A stretch of DNA of 64,000 bases, taken from assembly GCF_014467055.1 (NCBI RefSeq), contig NZ_CP060696.1, positions 2,542,001 to 2,606,000 on the forward strand, in the 5' to 3' direction. Origin of the DNA: Caproicibacterium amylolyticum (GTDB lineage Bacteria; Bacillota; Clostridia; Oscillospirales; Acutalibacteraceae). This document shows, piece after piece, positions 18,383 to 27,382 of the stretch (position 1 is its first letter; each line of letters starts with the position of its first letter). The position numbers and the translations under genes were made by a program. The notes beneath the pieces are model-generated. The model was not told the origin of the DNA. It made no database searches and saw only the letters and a program-made list of their open reading frames with translations.

Positions 18383-18787
18383 ATAGTAGATTGTCGTTGC
18401 TATTTCTGCAATTCCAGCTATAAATGAATAAACCGCAATTTTTAACATTTGGGGTCCAAACAACCATAGAATAATAGTAACTCCAAAAGCCACTGTACCA
18501 AAAATAATAGTATATATAAAAGTCTTATGATGCTCGTACCGCAATACTTCCTTCATCATTTGGCTTTCTTTTGGCATAGAAAAGAAAATTGTCATGGCTG
18601 TAATTAAAAAGCCTATCATAGTACCCGATATAGTAGCTAAATTTGAAAAATTGCTTTCCACATTATTTGAATTAATGAACTTATTAAACCATGAGAATCG
18701 ATTTTCTAACAAAGCAATAGGTATAATTATAAATAGAACAAACAGATAAAGATGTTTGTATATACATGCTTTAATTTTATCTTTCAT
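18332..18787 (-). CDS. four-TM membrane protein of the cargo region
   Basis: About 151 residues with four hydrophobic segments: LYLFVLFIIIPIALL, LATISGTMIGFLITAMTIFF, FIYTIIFGTVAFGVTIILWLF and IAVYSFIAGIAEIATTIYYL. Segment 2 has a GTMIGF motif. ATG 18787 has GGGTG 6 nt upstream. It converges tail to tail with the previous gene and overlaps its end, so the two can form antisense transcripts. It could be an abortive-infection or superinfection-exclusion protein; no family assigned. Confidence 0.6.
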   Translation of the reverse strand: MKDKIKACIYKHLYLFVLFIIIPIALLENRFSWFNKFINSNNVESNFSNLATISGTMIGFLITAMTIFFSMPKESQMMKEVLRYEHHKTFIYTIIFGTVAFGVTIILWLFGPQMLKIAVYSFIAGIAEIATTIYYLYNLIMGNFIDFLLHG

Positions 18788-19290
18788 ATTATTCACCCAT
18801 TTCTTATATATGCAGTATTTTACATTTTAATAGTAAAAGCGGATTGATGAATGTTCGCTCTTCTAGTATAATTGGTTATTTCACAACGTTTACAACAAAG
18901 GGTATAATTGTAATAAAGGCTAATACCAATATTATTATATAAATTTATCGAAAATTAAAGTAAAAATTTCAGCAGAAAAGGTAAGTCACAATTCAGCACT
19001 TTAATCAAACCATGATTGTTTTTTACCGAAGATTGGAAAATTTCAATTTTTTTCAGTTCAGTGTTGCATTGAATCGCGCTACATATCTCTAAACTAAAAG
19101 ATTAACTTAAAATGAATACCCAAATATTTAGCAAAATGGGGGTAAGTATATTACTGTACCAGCAGAAACCACTGGTATATATTTATCATACAAGAAGCTT
19201 TTTTTATTATACGCGTCCCACAAGCGTTATGCAATTTGTCTCTTCACAAATGCTTTTGCTTTTTGGATCTATATTAAATAAGTGGACACC
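18788..19290. other. non-coding gap
   Basis: About 500 AT-rich bases between the four-TM gene and the insertion sequence. A small inverted repeat CCAGCAGAAACCACTGG is at about 19,159-19,175. No convincing gene. Confidence 0.5.
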
Positions 19291-19343
19291 TGAAGTAACT
19301 ATCAATTATAATTAAGTAGACACCCAAAAGGAGGCACTTACTC

Positions 19344-19649
19344 ATGTCCACTGGTAAAACCGGAACCCGATATGACGAAGATTTCAAACGAACTCTCGTC
19401 AACCTTTATCAATCTGGCGGCAAATCACAAGCAGCACTCTGTAAAGAGTATGGCGTTTCTATCACCGCACTTGGCCGTTGGATTAAACAATACTCAATCG
19501 TCGAAACGGATGATGGCGAAATACTAACTGCTAAGCAGGTCAAAGACCTCCAAAAGCGTAATGCTCAGCTTGAGGAGGAACTCCTTATACTAAAAAAGCG
19601 ATTGCCATCTTCACGCCACACTCAAACAACGATTAGAAGCTATTCATAA
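19344..19649 (+). CDS. IS3-family transposase OrfA
   Basis: 101 residues. The helix-turn-helix YDEDFKRTLVNLYQSGGKSQ and KEYGVSITALGRWIKQYS is followed by a leucine-rich coiled coil (LQKRNAQLEEELLILKK). The usual OrfA ending (KKAIAIFTPHSNND) is found in the -1 frame after an A6G run at 19,592-19,598, so this copy has either lost one A or uses -1 slippage there. Confidence 0.85.
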   Translation: MSTGKTGTRYDEDFKRTLVNLYQSGGKSQAALCKEYGVSITALGRWIKQYSIVETDDGEILTAKQVKDLQKRNAQLEEELLILKKRLPSSRHTQTTIRSYS

Positions 19650-20493
19650 GCTCCGTTTCCAACACAATATCAAGCTCCTTTGTAAGGTTCTTGGCGTTAA
19701 TCGAAGTACTTACTATAAGCATTACAACACCGAACCGGCTGATCGTACAAAAGACAATCAAACGATTGCAAAGCTTATTCTTAAAATCTATGCAGATTAT
19801 AACAAACGTCTTGGAGCTTACAAGATTACCTATGTTCTCCAGCGTGATTATGGCATTAACATCAGTGTCGGACGAGTGTACCGACTGATGAGGACTCTAA
19901 AACTTCCACGGATGTCCACCGAAAAACCTTATAAAAATTATAAGCATCGGGACAACGGCGAGTGTACCAACCACCTTCACCAGGAGTTCAATCAGCAAAC
20001 TCCAAACATTGTCTGGGCAAGTGATTTCACATACATCAAAGTTGCCGGCAAATGGTATTATCTTTGTATTGTAATGGATTTATTTTCTCGCAAAGTCATC
20101 TCCTGGAACATATCAGGCAAGCCAGATGTCGACCTCGTCATGACTGCGTTCAAAAAAGCTTATGATAGAAGAAACTGCCCTTCTGGACTTATGTTTCATT
20201 CTGATCGAGGATCTCAGTATACTGCTTTTTCATTTCGACAGCTTCTAGATTCTCTTAATGTTGTGCAATCATTTTCCAAAAAGGGCTATCCTTTTGATAA
20301 TGCTTGCTGTGAAAGTTTCTTCAAATATCTAAAAAAAGAAGAAACCAACAGGAAAGCTTATCACTCCCTACAGGAATTACAGTTGTCCATATTCCAATAT
20401 ATTGAAGGATACTATAACTCAAGAAGGCCTCATGGCTCTCTTCGAATGCTAACACCTAACGAGAAAGAAGAACTGTTCTGGAATCAGGCTTAA
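19594..20493 (+). CDS. IS3-family transposase OrfB (DDE integrase core)
   Basis: Open frame of about 299 codons, start uncertain because there is no good ATG or ribosome binding site before LMRTLKLPRM at 19,876. N-terminal RLEAIHKLRF and NRSTYYKHYN are the HTH_21 region. The rve core has VWASDFTYIK (first Asp), GLMFHSDRGSQYT (second Asp) and NACCESFFKYLKKEE (Glu), ending YYNSRRPHGSL. The catalytic triad is complete. Expression probably needs frameshifting from OrfA. Confidence 0.85.
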   Translation, partial: KSDCHLHATLKQRLEAIHKLRFQHNIKLLCKVLGVNRSTYYKHYNTEPADRTKDNQTIAKLILKIYADYNKRLGAYKITYVLQRDYGINISVGRVYRLMRTLKLPRMSTEKPYKNYKHRDNGECTNHLHQEFNQQTPNIVWASDFTYIKVAGKWYYLCIVMDLFSRKVISWNISGKPDVDLVMTAFKKAYDRRNCPSGLMFHSDRGSQYTAFSFRQLLDSLNVVQSFSKKGYPFDNACCESFFKYLKKEETNRKAYHSLQELQLSIFQYIEGYYNSRRPHGSLRMLTPNEKEELFWNQA

Positions 20494-20639
20494 TTCCTGT
20501 TTCCAGTATGTTTTCCCTAATTATTGTGTCTACTTACTTGACTATAGTTCATTTTCAACATTGAAAATATAGTTTGAATAAACATAAGTCAAACAAATAA
20601 AATAACGTTAGATATCTTAAGTTATTAAAATCAGAAAAT

Positions 20640-20685
20640 GTCCCTGACCTTCCACATTAAAGTGAGAAGTCAGGGACGTTGTTTT
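20640..20685. terminator. terminator between cargo and lysis genes
   Basis: GTCCCTGAC (20640-20648) pairs with GTCAGGGAC (20669-20677) and is followed by a T-rich tract. It ends the 30 kb leftward phage operon and shares its stem with the terminator at 17,183. Confidence 0.7.
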
Positions 20686-20713
20686 ATATATTCAAATTCT
20701 CAAACATTTGGGA

Positions 20714-21190
20714 TTATGCGGTCTGCGTTGCTGGTACAGCAGTGGCAACATCTTTCGGTACACTGTCAGCCGATGCATTCACCGCGACACTACCAAGGTT
20801 CCCCTGTTCGTCAGTCACCTGCCCGCAGATGGCGGCGCGGCCTTTGTTGACCTCTCCGGCGACCGCCTGCCGAAGCTGTTCAATCTGCGCATCCGTAATC
20901 TCCGGAATAGCCTGCTTCAGTGCTTCGTCAAACAACTTTTGCTTTGCGGAAATGGTGCTTTCCAGTGTGGGTGTAATGCGGAATTCTTCGTCTACTGCGT
21001 TCCAGGCAGCACGGGCAAGGTTCATCCAATGATTCCATTTGTCCGCTCCTGCCTTCGCTTTTACTGCTGCGGCCTTTTCGGAAATGTATTTTTCCACCGC
21101 ATTCCCCAATGCTTTGATTGCAATGACTCCAACACCGACAAGCGCTGTCATCGCTGCTGTACCGATTGTGTTCAATGCTTCCTGCCACAT
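20714..21190 (-). CDS. phage holin, LLH family
   Basis: 158 residues. An N-terminal hydrophobic segment (IGTAAMTALVGVGVIAIKALG) is followed by a long charged helical region (KYISEKAAAVKAKAGADKW, LFDEALKQAIPEITDAQIEQ), the pattern of Holin_LLH proteins. Holins form membrane lesions that release the endolysin. It is directly downstream of the endolysin gene, the last gene of the late operon. The C-terminal tail is rich in A, V and T. Confidence 0.82.
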   Translation of the reverse strand: MWQEALNTIGTAAMTALVGVGVIAIKALGNAVEKYISEKAAAVKAKAGADKWNHWMNLARAAWNAVDEEFRITPTLESTISAKQKLFDEALKQAIPEITDAQIEQLRQAVAGEVNKGRAAICGQVTDEQGNLGSVAVNASADSVPKDVATAVPATQTA

Positions 21191-21212
21191 AAATATGTAC
21201 CTCCGTATAAAA

Positions 21213-22205
21213 TTATTTTGTTACCGTGCCCTTGCAAACGCAGGTGCTGCCACAGTAGAATCCTGCGGTACCCTGTGCAGCGGCACGGTATTTTGTGAAA
21301 TAATAGCCTCTTGCCTGTCTGGTGTTCATGTGTTCAAAAATGCTACCGTTTCCACAGACCAACGGGAAGTCTGTCTTGAACGTATACTCCTGCCCTACCC
21401 GCTTGGTGAAATCTTTTGTCGTGTCGCTGTACGGCTTCTTGATAACCGCCACACACACGCGGCGGCCATTGATGTAGAACCCGACTCCAGCGGTCAGCTT
21501 GTCCGCACGGAATGTTGTCAGGCGGTATCCGTTATCCATTGTGCAGCCAATCTGTTTAAATGCATCCGTTGCACAGGTGATTGCCCCGCCGGTCTTAAAC
21601 GTGTACACCATGCCAGGGCAGCACGTGAGTGACGTGGTATCACAATAATACGGATTGACGGTGGGTGCGGTACTGACAGCTTGCCCGCTGCACGGCAGAC
21701 TGTACGGTTTCCCAGCCATGCAGTTTACAACTGCCGCCTGAAAGCCTGTCCATGCCGCCGGGTGCGTTACATACCAGAGTGGGCACTCTTTGCCGGTCAC
21801 GTCATAGTGCCGTACCACACCCCCATGCTGCGGATTCAGGCCATACTTTTTGCACAGGGATGCGGTCAATTCAACAAGTTCCTTTTCTGCACCCACTGTG
21901 AATTTTCCGCTTTCATCCGGATGGCAGGTTTCAATGCTGATACTGTAAGCATTCGCCTGACAGGTGCAGTACGCCCATTCAGATTCCGGGATAAGCTGCA
22001 CAATTTCGCCATCCATACCAACGCAGTAATGGCAGCTGGCATAACGACCATCTGCGATGCAGGTGCCATCAAAATAGTCACGTTCGTTCTGCGCGGTCGC
22101 GCCTGGGTCGCCCGTATAATGGATGGCGATTGCCGTCACCTTTTTTAGCGGCAGGCCGGGACGAGTGTACTTGTTCGGCCGAATGTACTCTTGTTTAATG
22201 TTCAA
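21213..22205 (-). CDS. phage endolysin, N-acetylmuramoyl-L-alanine amidase
   Basis: 330 residues. The N-terminal Amidase_2 domain has AIAIHYTG (zinc His29), SISIETCH, and VRHYDVTGKECP (zinc His133, Cys141). It cleaves the bond between muramic acid and the stem peptide. Residues 175-330 are a separate domain, probably wall-binding, with an internal pair of related halves (CCPGMVYTFKTGG and GQEYTFKTDFPLVCG). A TTG start at 22205 has GGAGG 9 nt upstream and overlaps the preceding gene. Confidence 0.9.
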   Translation of the reverse strand: MNIKQEYIRPNKYTRPGLPLKKVTAIAIHYTGDPGATAQNERDYFDGTCIADGRYASCHYCVGMDGEIVQLIPESEWAYCTCQANAYSISIETCHPDESGKFTVGAEKELVELTASLCKKYGLNPQHGGVVRHYDVTGKECPLWYVTHPAAWTGFQAAVVNCMAGKPYSLPCSGQAVSTAPTVNPYYCDTTSLTCCPGMVYTFKTGGAITCATDAFKQIGCTMDNGYRLTTFRADKLTAGVGFYINGRRVCVAVIKKPYSDTTKDFTKRVGQEYTFKTDFPLVCGNGSIFEHMNTRQARGYYFTKYRAAAQGTAGFYCGSTCVCKGTVTK

Positions 22206-22443
22206 TTCTTACTTCCTCCACTTCTCCTTGAAATTTTTCAAGGTCGGCTATTCGATGATTTGCCACGTCCACTTTTTCCTCCAGCCGGAACGTCCGCTCC
22301 ACCACCGAATTGTGTTTTGCTACTTTGTCCCCCAGCTGTTTCAGCCGGTAATTTGTCAGGCTGGTACTTTTGCGGATGCCCGCATAGGTGCCAACCAGCG
22401 TACAGGCACCGCTAATCAGTGCAACAATAATTGTGCTGTCCAT
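22195..22443 (-). CDS. small phage membrane protein, XhlA-like
   Basis: 82 residues: an N-terminal TM segment (TIIVALISGACTLVGTYAGI) and a C-terminal coiled coil (LEEKVDVANHRIADLEKF). Similar small proteins accompany holins in Firmicutes prophages. Overlaps the endolysin start. Confidence 0.7.
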   Translation of the reverse strand: MDSTIIVALISGACTLVGTYAGIRKSTSLTNYRLKQLGDKVAKHNSVVERTFRLEEKVDVANHRIADLEKFQGEVEEVRIEH

Positions 22444-22455
22444 GCAGTCACCGCC

Positions 22456-22593
22456 TTATGCCGCTGTGCCGGTATAATCTTCACCGGTAATTGTTTTGTA
22501 CTGTTCTGCTGTCAGTCCGCCATAGCCAACCACGGTTTTCAGCAGGGCTTTGTCTGCCCAGCCCCAATTATAAGCACATGTCCACCATTCCAT
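22456..22593 (-). CDS. xkdX: XkdX-family phage protein
   Basis: A 45-residue gene. It reads MEWWTCAYNWGWADKALL, then GYGGLTAEQYKTITGEDY, matching the XkdX pattern (aromatic N-terminus, then LTxEQYxxITGxxY). XkdX is a small protein of unknown function found beside tail fibre and lysis genes. Confidence 0.85.
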   Translation of the reverse strand: MEWWTCAYNWGWADKALLKTVVGYGGLTAEQYKTITGEDYTGTAA

Positions 22594-22595
22594 GA

Positions 22596-22970
22596 TTATT
22601 CACCTACCTTTCCTGCGGCACTCAAGGCGGCCACCTGCTTGCCAAGGGCAGCATTTTGCGCAGTCAGAGTTGCAACCTGCTGCCCAAGCGCTGCGACCTG
22701 CTGCTGCAGCGTCTGGCCCTGCTGCTGTTCCTGCTGTGCCACCTGCTCCTGGGCGGCTGCCTGATTGTTCTGCTCGTCCAACCATGCGGTCAGGTCTGCA
22801 TCGGATGCAGCTGCATTAAAAATTTTTGTGATACAGTCCCGACCGTCTGCGGAAAGGATACCAAGTTTCTGACTGTCTGCCAGTCCGAAAGATGTCAGCG
22901 CTTTTTCGGCCGGGCAGCCATTAATTGGGCTAGCCTTGTCCCAAAACCGCGCTGTGTATGTTGTTGCCAT
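22596..22970 (-). CDS. phage protein with C-terminal coiled coil
   Basis: 124 residues. The N-terminal half (TYTARFWDKASPINGCPAEK) resembles short tail-associated proteins found before XkdX. The C-terminal half is a Q/A-rich coiled coil (EQVAQQEQQQGQTLQQQVAA). Function unknown. Confidence 0.75.
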   Translation of the reverse strand: MATTYTARFWDKASPINGCPAEKALTSFGLADSQKLGILSADGRDCITKIFNAAASDADLTAWLDEQNNQAAAQEQVAQQEQQQGQTLQQQVAALGQQVATLTAQNAALGKQVAALSAAGKVGE

Positions 22971-22983
22971 GTGATTACCTCCG

Positions 22984-24265
22984 TTAATTTTTTATTTTTG
23001 TCCACTGCGTACCGTCACCAATATAGGTCGGATACTCTCGAAAATCCGTATCGTAGTACCAAGCATCGTCAATCGAAAAGTCCGGTTTCGGTGCAGAATA
23101 GTATTCAGAGTTAAGGATATCCGCACTGTTTTTGGGCAATGCCTTCATCAACTTTTCAGTACCCAATACCCAAAATTGATTTTTGATTCCCTTGAGCAGG
23201 CAAAGCGTATTCGCAGGTTCTGCTTGACTTTCAAGTGCGAATTGTCCAGTCAAGCAAGTAGTGGATGTAGTTGTGGAGGGGAAAGTGTTGCACAAAATGC
23301 CCTTTCCAGAAAAATAAGTAAACAACTTATAGTAATTTTTTGTACTATCATATACGGTAAACGTGTCTGTTTCGGTGTTGTATGAAATCATAGCATAAGT
23401 GCTGGAAATATTTGATAAAAAGACCGAATATGAAGATTTCTGCACCTATTTTGAGTGGATAGCCACCCTGACCATATCCAAGAAAACGGAAATTAGTGGG
23501 ATTACTCGCGCCTGTGGTAACAGTTCCCGTGCTCAGATTTAATATTCTTGTACCATACGTTTGAGAGAATACATACAGTTTCCCGCCGACAATTATCGAA
23601 TTGTGGAAATGCGGTTTTTCAGGAAGGGATGTGCTTGTGACAAAGGTCTGTATATGTTCCTGAACTTCCGCCAGTTGGGGTCCAACGCGCATATCTGTTG
23701 CATCGGTTCTCGCTATATAAACCCGTTCATTATCGCAAGCACAGGCGTAACTGTAGCCATATGAAACAGAACTTGTAACGCAGGGATAGGTTGTAGCAGG
23801 GTATCCAGAAGCAGTTTTAGTATTCAAGTTATACCGTGGCGTTCCGTTTCCATCCACGATAATTCCTTGAAAATTATAAATACTCCCGCCTATGTAAAAT
23901 CCTGCCGTCCCAAGATTTGTTATCGTATTCGTCTTTAAATTGTAGTCAAGGAGATAGCCACTGGACGGATATGAGCCATGCGCAAATCCTAGATAAATAT
24001 GTCCATCACTTACAGCATCAACGTTTCCCATGAAATCCCCGCCCTGTGTATAAGAATTGCTAGGGATTTGAGAGAACGGGCTGTCTGTATCCGCCGAGAA
24101 ATGTCCCGTACGCACATAACTGCCTTTTAGCAACACATCCGATACGGACACAGCAGACGGCGTCTTAATCCACAAGCCGTTTTTCACATCTGGCTCCTCC
24201 GGCTGCACGAACAGGTTGTATTTCAGCCGCGCGCCGCTGCCTCCGCCAATCATAAGCTGGCCCAT
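22984..24265 (-). pseudogene. distal tail (receptor-binding) protein, frameshifted
   Basis: The frame starting at ATG 24265 gives about 280 residues with repeated beta strands (GHIYLGFAHGS, NSIIVGGKLYVFSQ), a propeller-like tail protein. It continues in another frame from about 23,421 (SNISSTYAMISYN, then TETDTFTVYD) to 22,984, ending YIGDGTQWTKIKN. One extra T in a T5 run (plus strand A5 at 23,417-23,421) accounts for the break. The first part could still be made alone. It is likely to recognise the host surface. Confidence 0.75.
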
Positions 24266-25277
24266 CAGATATGCACCTCCAATCGCACGGTAATGTCTGT
24301 ACTGGGTTTGTCCTCACGGCAGCGGAACGTTACTGTACTGCTGCAGTAGTCCCGCCAGTGATGCAGGCAAACGCTTCCTCCTCCGCTTCGGTTGGCGAGC
24401 CTGCAGTTGCCGGCACAAGGTACAGGTGCGGGTCCATGTCTGCGGTCATGCCTACAATGTTGACTGTTTGCGTGTACGGCGCGGTGCTGCTCCAACCGGA
24501 TGCCGGCAGTGCGGCGGTAACGTGTAAATGTACCTGCTGCCACTTGGCGGTGCCATCTGCCTGCCACATAAGTGCCTGCCCCGCCGCCACCGCCTGCCGG
24601 GATGTGCTTGCTTCCCGCTGTTGTTGGATGGGTGTAGTTGTTTGCTTCATCCTCAATTCCGTCAAGTTTTTGGGCCTGTGTGGCGGTCATGTAACCATCC
24701 TGCGTAGCAGCAGCGGCAGGGATAAATCAGTATATTGCCTGCCACGGTCACTGCTGTCCTTCCGAGTTTTCCGCCGGTCAATGCCTCTTTCTTAAAATCA
24801 TTCAAGTTGTCCTGAACCCGCGTTGACTTCGGCTTTGGTTGCCAAAATCATGGCTCGGGTCAACCGAAATCGTTACACTTGACGCATTGGAGAACAGGAG
24901 TTCAATGCCCACCTGAATTTCCGTTGAAACGCCATCGTCGCGGGAAATTTTTTCGGTGTCCGGATAATTTGCAATCGCAATTAGCCTGCCCTGGTCGTCA
25001 AATACGCCAATTTCGCGGATTGTCCAGCCGCCGACGTCAGATGGAATCAAACCTGTAACGCTAATCAAATTGGGAGAGTCCGCACTGACATTATATCCGC
25101 TGATTGTTCCACTCCACTTCTGCCCTTTCAGCGCCGTCATAGTAGGCACCGGACTGTAAAACGCGCCGCTGCCGTCACCCACCGCAAAAGTGGTCAAATT
25201 CACCTTTTACCAAGCACTGCCGCATTCGCAGTTGCGGCAAGCCCAACATTCGTCATAATGGAATAATATTTTGCCAT
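24265..25277 (-). pseudogene. P2 gpH-like tail fibre protein, multiply frameshifted
   Basis: It begins MAKYYSIMTNVGLAATANAA, the usual start of DUF3751-type tail fibre proteins, then loses frame at an A-run at 25,205-25,208. The continuation NLTTFAVGDGSGAFYSPV follows in the next frame. Further breaks are needed near 24,850, 24,821, 24,733, 24,714, 24,595 and 24,340 to read through NDFKKEALTGGKLGR, TQDGYMTATQAQKLDGIEDE, MWQADGTAKWQQVHLHV and DITVRLEVHI. No long product is possible as sequenced. Confidence 0.8.
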
Positions 25278-25958
25278 TTAGAGTTCCTTTCCCTGCTCCG
25301 CGTTGTACGAAATCACGGTGCTCTGCCCACTGCGTACCGGTGGAAATGCAGCATACGCTTTTGCGCTGATCTGAATATTCCCCGGCTGGTAAGCGTGAAT
25401 GATTGTCACCGCCCCGGTTCTCACACAGCTTCCGGCATATACCATCCCCTGCGATTTAATCAAAATAAGAATGGTATCCAGCACTGCGCACTGCCGCTTC
25501 ACTTCCTCCAGCACCGCCAGAAACATCTTGTAATTCTCATATTTCAGTGTTGCATTGGTGGTAACCACCTTAAAATGTGGAAATCGGCCGCCTGCATACT
25601 CCCACCACGGAAGCAGGCTGCTTTCGCCGCCAAAATAAGTGTTGATAACGCGCTGCACCGCCCACGGTGTCCCTTTGGTACGGAAAATGCGGTCAGCATC
25701 CTTTATCGTCTGCCGCTTTATCGCAATATCCGCATAGGAGTCGTACCATGTGATATTACTTTCCCAAGCCAGTTCGTCCAATTCCGCATCATTCAGACTG
25801 TCCAAAACATCCCATGTACTAAGCTTTTTAATGGCATCCGCAACAAACGGGATGATTACATCCAGCGCCTGTGAAAGCCCTGTGTCCGCCGCATCTTTTC
25901 GCATCCAGACCGGCAGCAGCTTCGCAAAATCAAGCGTGGACAAATCCATACTGCTCAT
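25278..25958 (-). CDS. phage tail protein I (P2 gpI-like)
   Basis: 226 residues, open throughout. LPVWMRKDAADTGLSQALD, LDELAWESNITWYDSYADI and TKGTPWAVQRVINTYFGG follow the gpI pattern; the protein sits at the baseplate tip in P2-like phages. It lies between two frameshifted genes. Its TAA abuts the ATG of the fibre gene. Confidence 0.87.
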   Translation of the reverse strand: MSSMDLSTLDFAKLLPVWMRKDAADTGLSQALDVIIPFVADAIKKLSTWDVLDSLNDAELDELAWESNITWYDSYADIAIKRQTIKDADRIFRTKGTPWAVQRVINTYFGGESSLLPWWEYAGGRFPHFKVVTTNATLKYENYKMFLAVLEEVKRQCAVLDTILILIKSQGMVYAGSCVRTGAVTIIHAYQPGNIQISAKAYAAFPPVRSGQSTVISYNAEQGKEL

Positions 25959-25962
25959 GTAA

Positions 25963-27093
25963 TCACCTCATGCGTAATTTTGGGTGTACCGCTAAGCTGC
26001 GCCCCTGCTCCGGCTGAAGCTGCGTAAACACAGGCTGCACCACATCCAGGCGCACAGCACCGGTCAAGCCGTCCGCCCAATCCGGCGATAAAACGAAGCG
26101 CCGCAGCTGATCGGGGTTAATGTCCCGCCCAAGTGCTCCGCTCTGCCAGGCAAGGTAACGAGCAATCGCGCCGCCGCTGCTTTCGATAGCGTCAATCGCG
26201 GCAGCTTCCTCCCGCACAGTTGTGTAATACTTGATTTCCACCGCATACGGCACCGCTGTGGGAAACTTTCACAACCACCTTGTCCAACATAGGCACGGCG
26301 TCCTCCTGACTGCACGCACGGCGCACTTCCGCAAGTTCATCCTCGGTCGGCAGCCGCCCGCCCACCATCAGCGGCGCAATATTCACGGTGCCGTCCTCTT
26401 TGGCGTCTGTTTCAACACTCACATCCGCAACATCGGCATTCGCACCCATGGCCAAAGCCACATAAGCGGCACGCGGGCCAGCTGTAGAAAGCAAATTGCC
26501 ATATTCGCGGATGCGTTCCCGGTAGCGGTCATCGCCGCCTGTGTCCGTTTCACCATCATCCCCGCTGTGGGTATCCACTGTATTCGTCACTGCACTGACA
26601 AAAGGTATCAAGTCAACAAGCGTTGTAATCGTTCCTTTACGGATGCCGTTTTGCACCGTACCAACGTCTGTGCAGGTTGCCGGAACGTCCACACTCAAAC
26701 TACCAGCCTGCAGTACGGCCGCATGGTCTGTTGCAAAATATACGCTGCCGTCTGTTGTACCGCGTCCCCTGCGGTATCATAATATTTCACCCAGCGCTGT
26801 TTCTACCCGAAGCGCAAAGTAGTTTACTGCCGGTTTCGCCTGAAGGCGCGTGACATGGCGCATTTCTCCGATCGCGTCCAACACATTTCCGCGTGCATAC
26901 CGGAGCAGCCGCTGCCGTGCCTTATCATTCATGGATGACAGCAGCGATACAGAACAGCAGACAGCGCTTCCGCAAAAATGCGGCGTTCATCACCCGGATA
27001 AAGGGATTCCCCAACGGCACTTTCAAGCTGTGACACTGTTTCACGATAAATGTTGTCTGCATCTATGTTAACAAAATTAATCTCTTCGGTCAT
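25963..27093 (-). pseudogene. baseplate assembly protein J, multiply frameshifted
   Basis: The N-terminus MTEEINFVNIDADNIYRE and LYPGDERRIFAEALSAVL is that of baseplate J (gp47-like). Frame breaks occur near 26,949, 26,780, 26,760 and 26,263. Between them the expected sequence continues: MNDKARQRLLRYARG, YFATDHAAVLQAGSLSVDVP, RYRERIREYGNLLSTAGPRA and AVPYAVEIKYYTT. Each break is a one-base change. As sequenced, no full-length J can be made, which would block baseplate assembly. Confidence 0.82.
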
Positions 27094-27106
27094 TTGCGTT
27101 CCCCCT

Positions 27107-27382
27107 TTATCGCCCTGTCAGCAGTTCACTGATTTCCGCCTGAAACTGCCCTGACTGTGCGGCTGTCTGTAAGAGCTGCTCTGATGTCAGCTGCACACGT
27201 GGCTCATACGTTTCAATCAGCCACTGCAAATCTGCCAACAGCAGGCTGCTGATTTCAGAAATTGGCCGGTCAACCAAAGCAGAATCAATGCCCTTTAACC
27301 GCTCAAACGGTACTTCTCCTCGCGTGGTACGCATCAAATTCAGCGTACACACTGCCGGAGAGCCGTTCCCCTTTGCAAGCAT
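27107..27382 (-). CDS. baseplate wedge protein W (gp25-like)
   Basis: 91 residues: NLMRTTRGEVPFERLKGID is the gp25/GPW signature. In contractile-tail phages it forms the baseplate wedge and starts sheath polymerisation. Position before J and I matches the P2 order. Confidence 0.82.
   Translation of the reverse strand: MLAKGNGSPAVCTLNLMRTTRGEVPFERLKGIDSALVDRPISEISSLLLADLQWLIETYEPRVQLTSEQLLQTAAQSGQFQAEISELLTGR

Larger units (their letters stand above)
19291..20551 (+). mobile_element. IS3-family insertion sequence
   Basis: Two transposase frames lie between related ends. The left end TGAAGTAACTAT ... TTAAGTAGACAC and the right end GTGTCTACTTAC ... CTATAGTTCA are imperfect inverted repeats. 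No clear target duplication was found, and the exact ends are uncertain by a few bases. Confidence 0.75.

Noticed and set aside
17537..18787. Kiwa-type system (four-TM KwaA plus KwaB)
   Set aside because: Sizes are loosely similar, but the genes are convergent and I see no KwaB-type sequence.
19112..19315. 67-codon plus-strand frame before the IS
   Set aside because: No ribosome binding site; the 3' part is IS end sequence.
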